Source of the DNA: Alphaproteobacteria bacterium
Lineage (GTDB): Bacteria > Pseudomonadota > Alphaproteobacteria > Oceanibaculales > Oceanibaculaceae
Reading direction: 5' to 3'
Assembly (NCBI GenBank): GCA_018823745.1
Contig: JAHJHR010000012.1
Coordinates: 248,001-312,000, forward strand
DNA: 64,000 nucleotides
In this document: positions 18,087 through 28,246 of the stretch, in pieces
Layout of the letters: each line of letters begins with the position of its first letter
Position numbering within the stretch: the stretch's first letter is position 1
Program-made: the position numbers and the translations under genes
The notes under the pieces: generated by a model
What the model was told of the DNA's origin: nothing
What the model saw: only the letters and a program-made list of their open reading frames with translations
The model's database searches: none

Positions 18087-18114
18087 AAGGCCCGGGAGCA
18101 ATCCCGGGCCTTTT
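18087..18114 (+). terminator. Rho-independent terminator after ilvC
   Basis: Stem AAGGCCCGGGA / TCCCGGGCCTT (18087-18097 with 18102-18112), loop GCAA, then TT C. Confidence 0.9.
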
Positions 18115-18217
18115 CGTTTGACCTTTCCGGCCATCACCATGCCGTTGAACGGAAAAACCGTTGCGTAGGGCCGGTCTCAGGCGTAGACATGAATGAGCGA
18201 CGTGTTCCCTGCGGAAC

Positions 18218-18400
18218 ATGACCGAGGAAAGGATCGCCAAGCTCGTGACGATTCGTGGCAACGACCGCACTGCCCGCCGGCCCCGCAAGGGCGCCGTCGC
18301 TGCTGCTGTTCGTCCTGCCACTATCGATCCGTTCGGCCTTTCCCTGCTGCTGGGTCTTGTCCTCGGCCTCGCCGGGCTGCTTCGACTTATCGGCCCCTGA
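18218..18400 (+). CDS. Leucine-rich leader peptide upstream of leuA
   Basis: A 60-codon frame ending TGA at 18398-18400, 79 bp before leuA. Its last 22 codons contain ten leucines (runs such as LSLLLGLVLGL and GLLRL), the hallmark of a ribosome-stalling attenuator leader sensing Leu-tRNA. The stop codon lies inside the left arm of a hairpin (CCCCTGA 18394-18400 with TCAGGGG 18431-18437). The start is uncertain: ATG 18218 is in a small hairpin (TGTTCC-CTGC-GGAACA), and GTG 18245 after AGGAAAGGA would give 51 codons. The family of leuA leaders is known in proteobacteria; this one is recognised only by composition and position. Confidence 0.6.
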   Translation: MTEERIAKLVTIRGNDRTARRPRKGAVAAAVRPATIDPFGLSLLLGLVLGLAGLLRLIGP

Positions 18401-18437
18401 GCATTGCTGCTGCATAGGCGCGACAGGTGTTCAGGGG
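18394..18437 (+). promoter_or_regulatory. Hairpin overlapping the leader stop codon, candidate attenuator
   Basis: Arms CCCCTGA and TCAGGGG are perfectly complementary, with a 30-base loop that itself contains GCA/TGC repeats able to pair. The left arm includes the leader TGA, so a ribosome paused on the leucine codons would leave a different fold than one that finishes. No T-run follows, so control of leuA could be at translation or by Rho rather than by an intrinsic terminator. Confidence 0.45.
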
Positions 18438-18479
18438 ACCAATCGAAGCATCATTCCGGTTGACCAGAGGATTTCAGAC

Positions 18480-20045
18480 ATGAACACCACCAGCGCAAAC
18501 GCCAGCGACAACAACCGCATCATCATTTTCGACACCACCCTGCGCGACGGCGAGCAATCGCCCGGCGCGTCGATGAATCTGGAAGAAAAGCTGCAGATCG
18601 CCCAGCTGCTCGAGGAAATGGGCGTGGACGTGATCGAGGCCGGCTTCCCGATCGCCTCCAATGGCGATTTTGAGGCGGTGAACGAAATCGCCAAGCGGGT
18701 GAAGAACTCGACCATCGCCGGCCTGGCCCGTGCCGGCCAGAAGGATATCGACCGCGCCGCCGAGGCGCTGAAGCCGGCAGCCCGGCCGCGCATCCACACC
18801 TTCATCTCGACCAGCCCGCTGCACATGAAATACAAGCTCCGCCAGGAGCCGGACCAGGTGCACCAGGCGGTGGTCGACAGCGTGACCCACGCCCGGCGCT
18901 ATACCGATGATGTCGAATGGAGCTGTGAGGATGGCAGCCGCAGCGAGGCCGATTTCCTGTGCCGCTGCGTCGAAAGCGCGATCAAGGCGGGCGCACGGAC
19001 GATCAACGTGCCCGACACGGTCGGCTATGCCGTGCCGGAGGAATATGCGGCGCTGATCACCATGCTGATGAACCGGGTGCCAAATATCGACAAGGCGATC
19101 CTGTCGGTCCATTGCCATAATGATCTGGGCCTGGCCGTGGCCAATTCGCTGGCCGCCGTGAAGGCCGGCGCCCGGCAGGTCGAATGCACGATCAACGGGC
19201 TGGGCGAGCGCGCCGGCAATGCAGCGCTGGAAGAGATCGTCATGGCGCTACGCACGCGCAACGACTTCCTGCCCTTCGAGACCGGCATCGACACGACGCT
19301 GATCACCCGCGCCTCCAAGCTGGTCTCCACCGTGACCGGCTTTGCGGTGCAGCCGAACAAGGCCATTGTCGGCGCCAACGCCTTCGCGCATGAGAGCGGC
19401 ATCCATCAGGACGGCATGCTGAAGAACGCGCAGACCTACGAGATCATGACGCCGGAATCGGTGGGGCTGAACAAGTCCAACATCGTCATGGGCAAGCATT
19501 CCGGACGCAATGCCTTCCGCAGCAAGCTGGCGGAGCTGGGTTTCGAGCTGGGCGACAATGCGCTGAACGACGCCTTCACCCGCTTCAAGGATCTGGCGGA
19601 CAAGAAGAAGACCGTGTTCGATGAGGACATCATCGCCCTGGTCGATGACGAGGTCTGGCGCGCGCATGACCATATCCGCTTCCTGTCGCTGCAGGTCGCC
19701 TGCGGGTCCAAGGGGCCGCAGACGGCGGCGCTGGAACTGGTGATTGACGGCCAGATGGTGTCGTCCCTGCAGCAGGGCAACGGCCCGGTCGATGCCGCCT
19801 TCAACGCGATCCAGGTTCTGTGCCCGCATGAGGCGAAGCTGCAGCTCTATCAGGTGCACGCCGTGACCGAGGGCACCGACGCCCAGGCCAAGGTGACCGT
19901 GCGTCTGGAGGAGAAGGGAAAAAGCGTCAATGGCCAGGGCGCGGACAGCGATACCATTGTTGCCTCGGTAAAGGCATATATACATGCTCTGAATAAATTG
20001 CTGACGAAGCGCGAGAAGAATGCGCCCGAGGCGCTTTCAGCTTGA
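18480..20045 (+). CDS. leuA: 2-isopropylmalate synthase
   Basis: First committed step of leucine synthesis, condensing acetyl-CoA with ketoisovalerate; feedback inhibited by leucine. The 521-residue protein has the HMGL-like domain with FDTTLRDGEQSPGASM, the metal-binding HCHNDLGLAVANSL, and NGLGERAGNAALEE, then a C-terminal LeuA allosteric domain (about 395-500). ATG 18480 was chosen (MNTTSANASDNNRII); the upstream open frame is out of frame with the leader peptide and not family-like. The leader ORF and hairpin immediately upstream suggest attenuation. Confidence 0.96.
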   Translation: MNTTSANASDNNRIIIFDTTLRDGEQSPGASMNLEEKLQIAQLLEEMGVDVIEAGFPIASNGDFEAVNEIAKRVKNSTIAGLARAGQKDIDRAAEALKPAARPRIHTFISTSPLHMKYKLRQEPDQVHQAVVDSVTHARRYTDDVEWSCEDGSRSEADFLCRCVESAIKAGARTINVPDTVGYAVPEEYAALITMLMNRVPNIDKAILSVHCHNDLGLAVANSLAAVKAGARQVECTINGLGERAGNAALEEIVMALRTRNDFLPFETGIDTTLITRASKLVSTVTGFAVQPNKAIVGANAFAHESGIHQDGMLKNAQTYEIMTPESVGLNKSNIVMGKHSGRNAFRSKLAELGFELGDNALNDAFTRFKDLADKKKTVFDEDIIALVDDEVWRAHDHIRFLSLQVACGSKGPQTAALELVIDGQMVSSLQQGNGPVDAAFNAIQVLCPHEAKLQLYQVHAVTEGTDAQAKVTVRLEEKGKSVNGQGADSDTIVASVKAYIHALNKLLTKREKNAPEALSA

Positions 20046-20078
20046 TCGATGGGCGCGCATCGCGGCATGTAGAAGCTA

Positions 20079-20100
20079 CCGGCGGGCGCCAGCCCGCCGG
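20079..20100 (+). terminator. GC-rich hairpin between leuA and mreB
   Basis: Nine-bp arms CCGGCGGGC / GCCCGCCGG around GCCA, without a T-run. It may be a weak or Rho-assisted terminator of leuA. Confidence 0.45.
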
Positions 20101-20123
20101 CTCCGTATCAAACCCCGATGTGA

Positions 20124-21179
<1,056 letters not shown>

Positions 21180-21242
21180 TCATTCTGCATTTACGCTATA
21201 CAGTAAAGCGGTCTTACGTATCGAAGACTCGCGGGGGTCGAA

Positions 21243-22133
21243 GTGGCACGCCGATCCGGTTCCTTTAGCAGTATTACTGAACCGTTCAGAAGTTTCTGGC
21301 ATCGCTTCGCCTATGGCCTTCTGATCCTGGGGGCCTTTGGCCTGATGATGATGGGCAAGGCCGATGTCGTGCTGGTGGAGCGCGCGCGGCTTGCCATTGC
21401 CGACGCCACCGCCCCGATCCTGACCTTCCTGTCGCATCCGGCAGCCACCGTTTCAGACCTGCTACAGCAGATGCGGGAATTGCGCGACCTGCGCGATGAG
21501 AATGCCCGGCTGCGTGAGGAAAACGACCGACTGATGCAGTGGCAGCTCGTCGCCCGCCAGCTGGAATCTGAAAACCGCAGCCTGCGCAGCCTGACGGGCT
21601 TCCCCGTAGAACCCGCCTCGCATTTCGTCACCGCCCGGGTCATCGGCGATGGCGGCGGCCCCTTCGTGCGCAGCGTGCTGGTCAATGCCGGCGAGCGCCA
21701 GAAGGTCGCCAAGGGGCAGGCTGCCATGACCGGCCAAGGCCTGGCCGGACGGGTTGCCGAGGTTGGCTACCAGCATGCCCGCATTCTGCTGCTGAACGAT
21801 CTGAACTCCCGGATTCCGGTGCTGATCGAAGGCTCGCGCGACCGGGCGATCCTGGCCGGCGACAATTCGGACCGGCCCCGCCTGCTCTATCTCGACAGCA
21901 ACGCCAAGGTTTCGCCCGGCGACCGGATCGTGACGTCCAGCCATGCCGGTGCCTTTCCGCCAGGTCTGCCGGTCGGCGTGGTGATTTCGGTCAGCGACCA
22001 GGATGTGCGTGTGAAGCCCTTCGTCGAATGGCACCGGATCGAATATCTGCGGCTGGTCAATTTCAATCTCACAGATACGCCGGTCACAGATCCAGACTCC
22101 CGGATACCGAACCCCCGGATACCGGGGCCATGA
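21243..22133 (+). CDS. mreC: Rod-shape-determining protein MreC
   Basis: A periplasmic scaffold that links MreB, MreD and PBP2. The 296-residue bitopic protein has one transmembrane segment (about 22-40, FAYGLLILGAFGLMMMG), a coiled coil (MRELRDLRDENARLREENDR), and the MreC beta domain (VNAGERQKVAKGQAAMTGQG; LLYLDSNAKVSPGDRIVTS). Start is GTG at 21243 (no suitable ATG). The tail repeats CCCGGATACC twice in DNA (PDSRIPNPRIPGP), and its stop overlaps mreD. Confidence 0.94.
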   Translation: MARRSGSFSSITEPFRSFWHRFAYGLLILGAFGLMMMGKADVVLVERARLAIADATAPILTFLSHPAATVSDLLQQMRELRDLRDENARLREENDRLMQWQLVARQLESENRSLRSLTGFPVEPASHFVTARVIGDGGGPFVRSVLVNAGERQKVAKGQAAMTGQGLAGRVAEVGYQHARILLLNDLNSRIPVLIEGSRDRAILAGDNSDRPRLLYLDSNAKVSPGDRIVTSSHAGAFPPGLPVGVVISVSDQDVRVKPFVEWHRIEYLRLVNFNLTDTPVTDPDSRIPNPRIPGP

Positions 22134-22639
22134 AACTGAGCGTCGCCCAACGGCTTGACGTTTGGGCGCGGCGATCTCTCCCGGTCGCACTGACCCTGAT
22201 GCTGGCCTTCATCGGTGCCGTGCCGACCGGACTGCCCTATTTGGGCAGTATCGTGCCGGCCTATACCACGATGGCCGTGTTCTATTGGGCCGTGTATCGC
22301 CCCGATCTGTTTCCCGCCGGCGCCGTCTTCCTGATCGGCCTGGTCGAGGATGTCATCACCGGCACGCCGCTGGGCGTGGGCATCCTGTGCCTGTTGTTCA
22401 TTTATGGCGTGTCGCTGGGCCAGCGCCGCGCCTTCCTGAAGCGCCCCTTCTTCATTGCCTGGATCGGCTTCGCCGTGCTGTCGGCCTTGTCGATGCTGCT
22501 GGCCTGGTTGATGATTTCGATCATGGCCGGTACGCTGGTCGAATTGCGGGCGGCGCTGTTCCAGTATCTGCTGACCATTGCGCTGTTTCCCTGCCTGGCG
22601 ATGATCTTCGTCGCCATCCATCGCCATATGGTCCGCTGA
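22130..22639 (+). CDS. mreD: Rod-shape-determining protein MreD
   Basis: An integral membrane subunit of the elongasome. The 169-residue protein has about five hydrophobic segments and the family pattern RPDLFPAGAVFLIGLVEDVI. ATG 22130 overlaps the mreC stop (ATGA), typical of coupled translation; a longer frame upstream lies inside mreC in another frame and is not coding. Confidence 0.9.
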   Translation: MKLSVAQRLDVWARRSLPVALTLMLAFIGAVPTGLPYLGSIVPAYTTMAVFYWAVYRPDLFPAGAVFLIGLVEDVITGTPLGVGILCLLFIYGVSLGQRRAFLKRPFFIAWIGFAVLSALSMLLAWLMISIMAGTLVELRAALFQYLLTIALFPCLAMIFVAIHRHMVR

Positions 22640-22640
22640 C

Positions 22641-24533
22641 ATGCCGATGTTGAAAGACAGAGACCAGGAACGACAGAAGGTCTTCACCCGGCGCGCGCTG
22701 CTGCTGGGTGGCGCGCAGCTTGGCATGGTCGGCGCGCTGCTCGGCCGGCTGTATTACCTTCAGGTGGTCGAGGCGGACCGCTACCGGGTGCTGGCCGATG
22801 ACAACCGGATCAATATCCGCCTGCTGCCGCCGCCGCGCGGCGAGATCGTCGACCGTTTCGGCATGCCGCTGGCGATCAATGAAAAGAACTACCGCGTCGT
22901 TATCGTGCGCGAGCAGGCCGGCAATGTGCCCGCCACGCTGGAGCGTCTCGGCCGGCTGATCGACCTGCCGGAGCGCGAGGTCCGCCGCGTGATGCGCGAG
23001 ATGAAGCGCAAGCGCGCCTTCGTGCCGATCACCGCCCGCGAAAACCTGACCTGGGAAGAGGTCAGCCGCGTCGAGGTCAATGCGCCCGATCTGCCGGGCA
23101 TCGCCATCGAAGTCGGGCTGACCCGCTTCTACCCTTATTCGGAGACGCTGGCCCATGTGCTGGGCTATGTCGCCGCCGTCTCCGAATCGGAACTGACCGG
23201 CGATCCACTTCTGGAATTGCCGGATTTCCGCATCGGAAAGAATGGCGTCGAGCGGACCTATGACGAATATCTGCGCGGCAAGGCCGGCACCAGCCAGGTC
23301 GAGGTGAATGCGCTGGGCCGGGTGATCCGCGAATTGTCGCGTGAGGACGGCACGCCAGGCCGCCGCATCGAGATCACGCTGGATATGGAATTGCAGCGCT
23401 ACGCCATGGAGCGGATTGGCGAGGAAAGCGCCTCCGCCGTCATTCTCGATGTCCATAATGGCGATGTGCTGGCGCTGGCCTCCACCCCCGGATTCGACCC
23501 CAACGCCTTCAATCGCGGCCTGACGCCGAAGGAATGGGAAGAACTGATCTCCAATGAGCGCGGGCCGCTGACCAACAAGGCCATTGCCGGGCAATACGCG
23601 CCGGGATCAACCTACAAGATGGTCGTGGCGCTGGCTGCGCTGGACGCCGGCGTGACGACCCCGAACCAGCGCGTTTTCTGCCCTGGCCACATGGAACTCG
23701 GTGACAGCCGCTTCCATTGCTGGAAGCGGCATGGCCATGGCCATATGGACATGCGTGACGCGATGAAGCAGTCCTGCGACGTCTATTTCTACGAAATGGC
23801 GAAGCGGCTGGGCATCAACCGCATCGCCGCCATGTCGGAACGCCTGGGGCTGGGCCAGACCCTGGGCTTCGATCTGCCCGGCGAGCGCAGCGGCCTGATC
23901 CCCAGCCGGGAATGGAAACAGGCCCGGCTGGGCAAGTCCTGGCATCAGGGTGAGACGCTGATCGCTGGCATCGGGCAGGGCTATGTGCTGACCACGCCCC
24001 TGCAACTGGCCGTGATGACGGCGCGCCTGGTGAATGGCGGCATTGCCGTGAAGCCGCATCTGATCCGCCGCGAGGCCGGCGACGGGCTGGGCGCGCTGGG
24101 CAGCAATCTGGTGCCCGATAGCGGCTTTCCCTCAATGGGTATCTCGGCCGAGCATCTGCGCATCGTGCGCGAAAGCATGGCGGCGGTAACCAATGAGCAG
24201 GGCGGCACCGCCTACCGCGCCCGCATCACCGAGCCCGGCATGGAAATGGGCGGCAAGACCGGCACCGCACAGGTCCGCCGCATCACCATGGCCGAACGGC
24301 TGGCCGGGGTGAAGAAGAACGAGGATTTGCCCTGGAAATTCCGCGACCATGCGTTGTTCGTCGGCTATGCGCCGGTCAACATGCCACGCTATTGCTGTGC
24401 GGTGATCGTAGAGCATGGCGGTGGTGGCTCCGCTGTGGCGGCGCCCATCGCCCGTGACCTGTTGCTGGAGACCCAGCGCCGCGACCCGGCCCGGGGCCGC
24501 CCCCTGGCCGCCCTGCCGCGCCGTGAGGGCTGA
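22641..24533 (+). CDS. mrdA: Penicillin-binding protein 2 (elongation transpeptidase)
   Basis: A class B PBP that cross-links lateral-wall peptidoglycan with RodA. The 630-residue protein has an N-terminal membrane anchor (about 19-42), a pedestal domain (PPPRGEIVDRFGMPLAINEK), and a transpeptidase domain with nucleophile S323 in PGSTYK, the SCD-type motif KQSCDVYFYEM, and KTGTAQ near residue 546. The start codon follows the mreD stop by one base. Confidence 0.96.
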   Translation: MPMLKDRDQERQKVFTRRALLLGGAQLGMVGALLGRLYYLQVVEADRYRVLADDNRINIRLLPPPRGEIVDRFGMPLAINEKNYRVVIVREQAGNVPATLERLGRLIDLPEREVRRVMREMKRKRAFVPITARENLTWEEVSRVEVNAPDLPGIAIEVGLTRFYPYSETLAHVLGYVAAVSESELTGDPLLELPDFRIGKNGVERTYDEYLRGKAGTSQVEVNALGRVIRELSREDGTPGRRIEITLDMELQRYAMERIGEESASAVILDVHNGDVLALASTPGFDPNAFNRGLTPKEWEELISNERGPLTNKAIAGQYAPGSTYKMVVALAALDAGVTTPNQRVFCPGHMELGDSRFHCWKRHGHGHMDMRDAMKQSCDVYFYEMAKRLGINRIAAMSERLGLGQTLGFDLPGERSGLIPSREWKQARLGKSWHQGETLIAGIGQGYVLTTPLQLAVMTARLVNGGIAVKPHLIRREAGDGLGALGSNLVPDSGFPSMGISAEHLRIVRESMAAVTNEQGGTAYRARITEPGMEMGGKTGTAQVRRITMAERLAGVKKNEDLPWKFRDHALFVGYAPVNMPRYCCAVIVEHGGGGSAVAAPIARDLLLETQRRDPARGRPLAALPRREG

Positions 24534-24536
24534 TCC

Positions 24537-25682
24537 ATGAGCTTCGGGCTGTTCAACAACCGCGATATGACCTTGGGGCAGAAGCTGCTCCAGATGAACT
24601 GGATGCTGATCCTGCTGCTGATCGTCATCTGCACGGTCGGCTTCGCGATGCTCTATTCCGCTGCCAATGGTAATTGGCAGCCCTGGGCGGTCCGCCAGAT
24701 GATGCGGTTCTCAGCAGCTCTGGGGCTGATGGTGATCATCGCACTGATCGATGTGCGCTTCTGGATGCGCTGGGCCTATGTCATCTATCTCGGCGCGCTG
24801 GCCCTGCTGGTGGTGGTGGAGGTCGCCGGGGATATCGGCATGGGCGCGCAGCGCTGGATCGATCTCGGCGTCATTCAGTTGCAGCCCTCGGAAGTGATGA
24901 AGGTTGCCCTGATCCTCGGCCTGGCGCGCTATTTCCACGGCGTCGGCCATGAGGAGACCGCGCGGCCGCTGATGCTGCTGCTGCCAATTGCGATGATCGG
25001 CGCCCCCGCCCTGCTGGTGCTGAAACAGCCCGATCTGGGCACGGCCGGCATGCTGATCATGGCCGGCACCGCGCTGCTGTTCCTGGCCGGCGTGCGGATC
25101 TGGAAATTCCTGCTGGTTGGCGGCATCGGCCTTGCCTGCATCCCCATTGCCTGGGGCCTGCTGCGCGAGTACCAGAAGAACCGCATCCTGACTTTCCTGA
25201 ATCCGGAGAACGACCCGCTCGGCGCCGGTTATCACATCATCCAGTCGCAGATCGCACTGGGCTCCGGCGGGGTCTTCGGCAAGGGCTTCCTGCAGGGCAG
25301 CCAGAGCCATCTGCAATTCCTGCCGGAGAAGCAGACCGATTTCATCTTCACCATGCTGGCCGAGGAATTCGGCCTGGCCGGTGCCACCGGGCTGATCGGG
25401 CTGTATGTGCTGGTCATCTGCTACGGTTTCGCTATTGCCCTGCGGGCCCGCAGCCAGTTTGCCCGGCTGCTGGCGCTGGGGCTGACGGTGAACTTCTTCC
25501 TCTATTTCTTCATCAACATCGCCATGGTGACCGGGCTGATGCCGGTTGTCGGCATTCCCCTGCCGCTGATTTCCTATGGCGGCACCGCCCTGCTCACCCT
25601 GATGATCGGATTTGGGCTGCTGATGGGTGTCTATATCCACCGCGACCTGCGCATCGGCCGCAGCGGCATTGACGAGGATTAG
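24537..25682 (+). CDS. rodA: RodA, SEDS-family peptidoglycan polymerase
   Basis: Polymerises lipid II glycan strands in partnership with PBP2. The 381-residue protein has about ten transmembrane segments and SEDS signatures: GAQRWIDLGVIQLQPSEVMK, LKQPDLGTAGMLI, LAEEFGLAG and PLPLISYGGTALLTLM. It starts 3 bp after mrdA stops. It is the last gene of the shape operon; a tRNA gene follows. Confidence 0.97.
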   Translation: MSFGLFNNRDMTLGQKLLQMNWMLILLLIVICTVGFAMLYSAANGNWQPWAVRQMMRFSAALGLMVIIALIDVRFWMRWAYVIYLGALALLVVVEVAGDIGMGAQRWIDLGVIQLQPSEVMKVALILGLARYFHGVGHEETARPLMLLLPIAMIGAPALLVLKQPDLGTAGMLIMAGTALLFLAGVRIWKFLLVGGIGLACIPIAWGLLREYQKNRILTFLNPENDPLGAGYHIIQSQIALGSGGVFGKGFLQGSQSHLQFLPEKQTDFIFTMLAEEFGLAGATGLIGLYVLVICYGFAIALRARSQFARLLALGLTVNFFLYFFINIAMVTGLMPVVGIPLPLISYGGTALLTLMIGFGLLMGVYIHRDLRIGRSGIDED

Positions 25683-25792
25683 ACGCCCCGCGCCGCTTCC
25701 CCCAGCAGCTTTATGACCGCCGCCCCACCTTCTTGCTCGACAAGCCACCAACGCTTTGCTATATCGCACGCCTTCCTGGGTAACACCCTTGG

Positions 25793-25868
<76 letters not shown>

Positions 25869-25941
25869 CTCCTTCCCAAGCCTGACATTCACAAGCGCGA
25901 GCGTCGCCCACAGGGCAGCGGCTCATGACAACCGGGCCCGA

Positions 25942-27288
25942 TTACACCGCGCGCGAATGCCGGGCGACGCCGGACGCAAGATAGGCGTCGAAGACAGCGG
26001 CCACGCTGCGCAGCAGGAAGCGTGCGGATTCCGGTACGATGATCACCGGCCACTTAACCTCGACCAGACCATCTGCTTCAAGTGCTGCCAGTGCCAGTCG
26101 CTCCCGGCTGAAATCGGGGTATAGCCCGGCCTCGGCCTCCAGCGCCCCGACATCGACGTGCAGATTGCACATGATCTGCTCGATGATCGCCCGGCGCAGG
26201 CGGTCGTCGGGGGTGACCGCCACGCCGCGCACGATGGGCAGCCGGCCTTCCTGAATCGCCTTGCTATACTCCGGCACGGCCGCGGCATTCTGCACATAGC
26301 CCTGCGGCAGGGCGCCAATGGCCGAGGCGCCGAGCGGAATCAGCGCGACCGCCGGATCGACCGTATAGCCCTGAAAATTGCGCCGCAGCCGGCCGGCATC
26401 CAGCGCCGTCACCAGCGGGTCCTGCGGCCGGGCGAAATGATCAAGGCCGATCCGCCGGTAGCCTGCCTCGCCCAGGCGGTCGGCGATGGCCGCCTGCTGG
26501 GCGAAGCGCGCATCCCGCCCCGGAAGGGCGGCTTCCGGCAGCAGCTTCTGGTGCGGCTTCATATGCGGCACATGGGCATAGCCAAAGACCGCCAGCCGGT
26601 CGGGAGACAGGGGCAGCAGGCACTCCACCGTATGCAGCACCCGATCCACATTCTGATAGGGCAGGCCATACATCAGATCGATATTGATCCGCTCGACACC
26701 AACGCTGCGCAGCGCGGCCATCGCCTCGGCGGTGACCGCCAGCGGCTGCACCCGGTTGACGGCTTCCTGCACCTCCCGGTTCATATCCTGCACGCCGATG
26801 CTGGCCCGGTTCACGCCGATATCGGCAAAGGCGCGAACGGCCTCGAAAGAAAGGCTGCGCGGATCGATCTCGACAGCGATCTCGGTCCCCGGCGCGCGGT
26901 CGAACAGGGACCACATCAGATCGCCCAGCCCGCGAATATCCGCCGGCGACAGCATGCTCGGCGTGCCACCGCCAAAATGCACATGGCTGACCGACCGCCG
27001 GCCCAGGATTCCGGCAACCAGCTTCATCTCCGCCTTCAGCAGGTCGAGATAGCCGGCCAGCGGGGAATAGCGGTTCACCACTTTGGTGTTGCACCCGCAG
27101 AACCAGCACAGGCTGTCGCAGAACGGGATATGCAGATAGAGCGACAGCGGCTGCGCCGGGTCGAGCTCCGCAAGCCACCATTCATAGACATGCCGGTCCA
27201 CGCCGGCATGAAAATGCGGGGCCGTGGGATAGCTGGTATAGCGCGGCACCGCACTGTCGTATTTGGCAATCGGGATCGTTGTCATCAT
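25942..27288 (-). CDS. hemN: Oxygen-independent coproporphyrinogen III oxidase
   Basis: A radical SAM enzyme that oxidises coproporphyrinogen III to protoporphyrinogen IX without oxygen. The 448-residue protein has the N-terminal RYTSYPTAPHF signature, the cluster cysteines C57-x3-C61-x2-C64-x-C66 (IPFCDSLCWFCGC), and the SAM motif GGGTPSML. These, and the Y of YLHIPF, fit HemN rather than HemW. It follows arcC, and an FNR/FixK-like box lies 36-49 bp before the start. No Shine-Dalgarno is seen before the ATGATG pair, so the transcript may be leaderless. Confidence 0.93.
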   Translation of the reverse strand: MMTTIPIAKYDSAVPRYTSYPTAPHFHAGVDRHVYEWWLAELDPAQPLSLYLHIPFCDSLCWFCGCNTKVVNRYSPLAGYLDLLKAEMKLVAGILGRRSVSHVHFGGGTPSMLSPADIRGLGDLMWSLFDRAPGTEIAVEIDPRSLSFEAVRAFADIGVNRASIGVQDMNREVQEAVNRVQPLAVTAEAMAALRSVGVERINIDLMYGLPYQNVDRVLHTVECLLPLSPDRLAVFGYAHVPHMKPHQKLLPEAALPGRDARFAQQAAIADRLGEAGYRRIGLDHFARPQDPLVTALDAGRLRRNFQGYTVDPAVALIPLGASAIGALPQGYVQNAAAVPEYSKAIQEGRLPIVRGVAVTPDDRLRRAIIEQIMCNLHVDVGALEAEAGLYPDFSRERLALAALEADGLVEVKWPVIIVPESARFLLRSVAAVFDAYLASGVARHSRAV

Positions 27289-27323
27289 CGGCCGATCATG
27301 GCCCGCCCGGCGCCCGACCGTCT

Positions 27324-27337
27324 TTGACGCAGGTCAA
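27324..27337 (-). promoter_or_regulatory. FNR/FixK-type box upstream of hemN
   Basis: TTGACGCAGGTCAA is a perfect inverted repeat matching TTGAY-N4-RTCAA. Its centre is 42 bp from the hemN ATG, and it overlaps the arcC stop codon (27334-27336). A class II position (-41.5) would place the transcript start at or next to the ATG, and CATGAT at 27300-27295 could be the -10. This supports anaerobic activation of hemN from its own promoter. Confidence 0.75.
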
Positions 27338-28242
27338 GAAGTGCGGATCAGCGTCCCCGCCCGCCCCTCCAGAATCGCGCGCGCATCCTCCAGTCGGCCG
27401 ATACCGGCGATTCCGCCCTGATTCGCAAAGGCGCATGCAGCCTCGATCTTCGGCCCCATGGAGCCGGCGGCGAAAGACATCCCGGCCAGGTCCTGCGGTC
27501 GCGCACGCTGGATTGGCTTTTGCATCGACGTGCCCCAGCCATCATAGACCGCCTCGACATCGGTCAGCATCAGGAAGGCATCAGCCTCTAGGTTCTCCGC
27601 CAGCAGGCCGGCGGCGCGGTCCTTGTCGATCACCGCCTCAACCCCCTGCAATGAGCCTGATGCCGTTCGGATCACCGGGATGCCGCCACCGCCGGCGCAG
27701 ATCACAATCACCCCGGCATCGACCAGCAGCTTTATGGTCTCGATCTGGATGATGCGTTTCGGCAAGGGCGAGGCGACGACGCGACGCCATTTGCCCGGCG
27801 CCTCCTCCACCATCGGCCAGTCATGCGCAGCCCGGGCGCGCTGTGCCTCCTCCACCTGGTAGACCGGCCCGATCGGCTTGGTAGGCCTGGCGAAAGCGGA
27901 GTCATCGGCCGCCACTTCGATCTGGGTCAGCAAGGTTGCGCAGCGCGTGCCAGCCGGCAAGGCATTGACCAGTTCCTGTTCGACCAGATAGCCGATCATG
28001 CCGACGCTTTCCGCACCCAATATATCCAGCGGATAGGGCGCCACATCCTTGTAGGCCGCCGCCTGCAGCGCCAGCAGGCCGACCTGAGGGCCGTTACCAT
28101 GCGCAACCACGATTTCATGATCATGCGCGACCCTCGCCAGCGCCAGGGCGGCCTTGCGGATATTCGCGCGCTGGACGTCAGCCGTCATCGGCTCGCCGCG
28201 CTTCAGCAGGGCATTGCCACCCAGGGCGATGACGATGCGCAT
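27334..28242 (-). CDS. arcC: Carbamate kinase
   Basis: Last step of the arginine deiminase pathway: carbamoyl phosphate + ADP gives ATP, CO2 and ammonia. The 302-residue amino-acid-kinase-family protein has IALGGNALLKRGEPMT at the N-terminus, VVAHGNGPQVGLLAL, and VICAGGGGIPVI. ATG 28242 (MRIVIALGGN) is the family start; the frame extends upstream into arcB but is not coding there. The stop codon lies within the hemN FNR-type box. It is 4 bp after arcB. Confidence 0.96.
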   Translation of the reverse strand: MRIVIALGGNALLKRGEPMTADVQRANIRKAALALARVAHDHEIVVAHGNGPQVGLLALQAAAYKDVAPYPLDILGAESVGMIGYLVEQELVNALPAGTRCATLLTQIEVAADDSAFARPTKPIGPVYQVEEAQRARAAHDWPMVEEAPGKWRRVVASPLPKRIIQIETIKLLVDAGVIVICAGGGGIPVIRTASGSLQGVEAVIDKDRAAGLLAENLEADAFLMLTDVEAVYDGWGTSMQKPIQRARPQDLAGMSFAAGSMGPKIEAACAFANQGGIAGIGRLEDARAILEGRAGTLIRTS

Positions 28243-28246
28243 CGCT

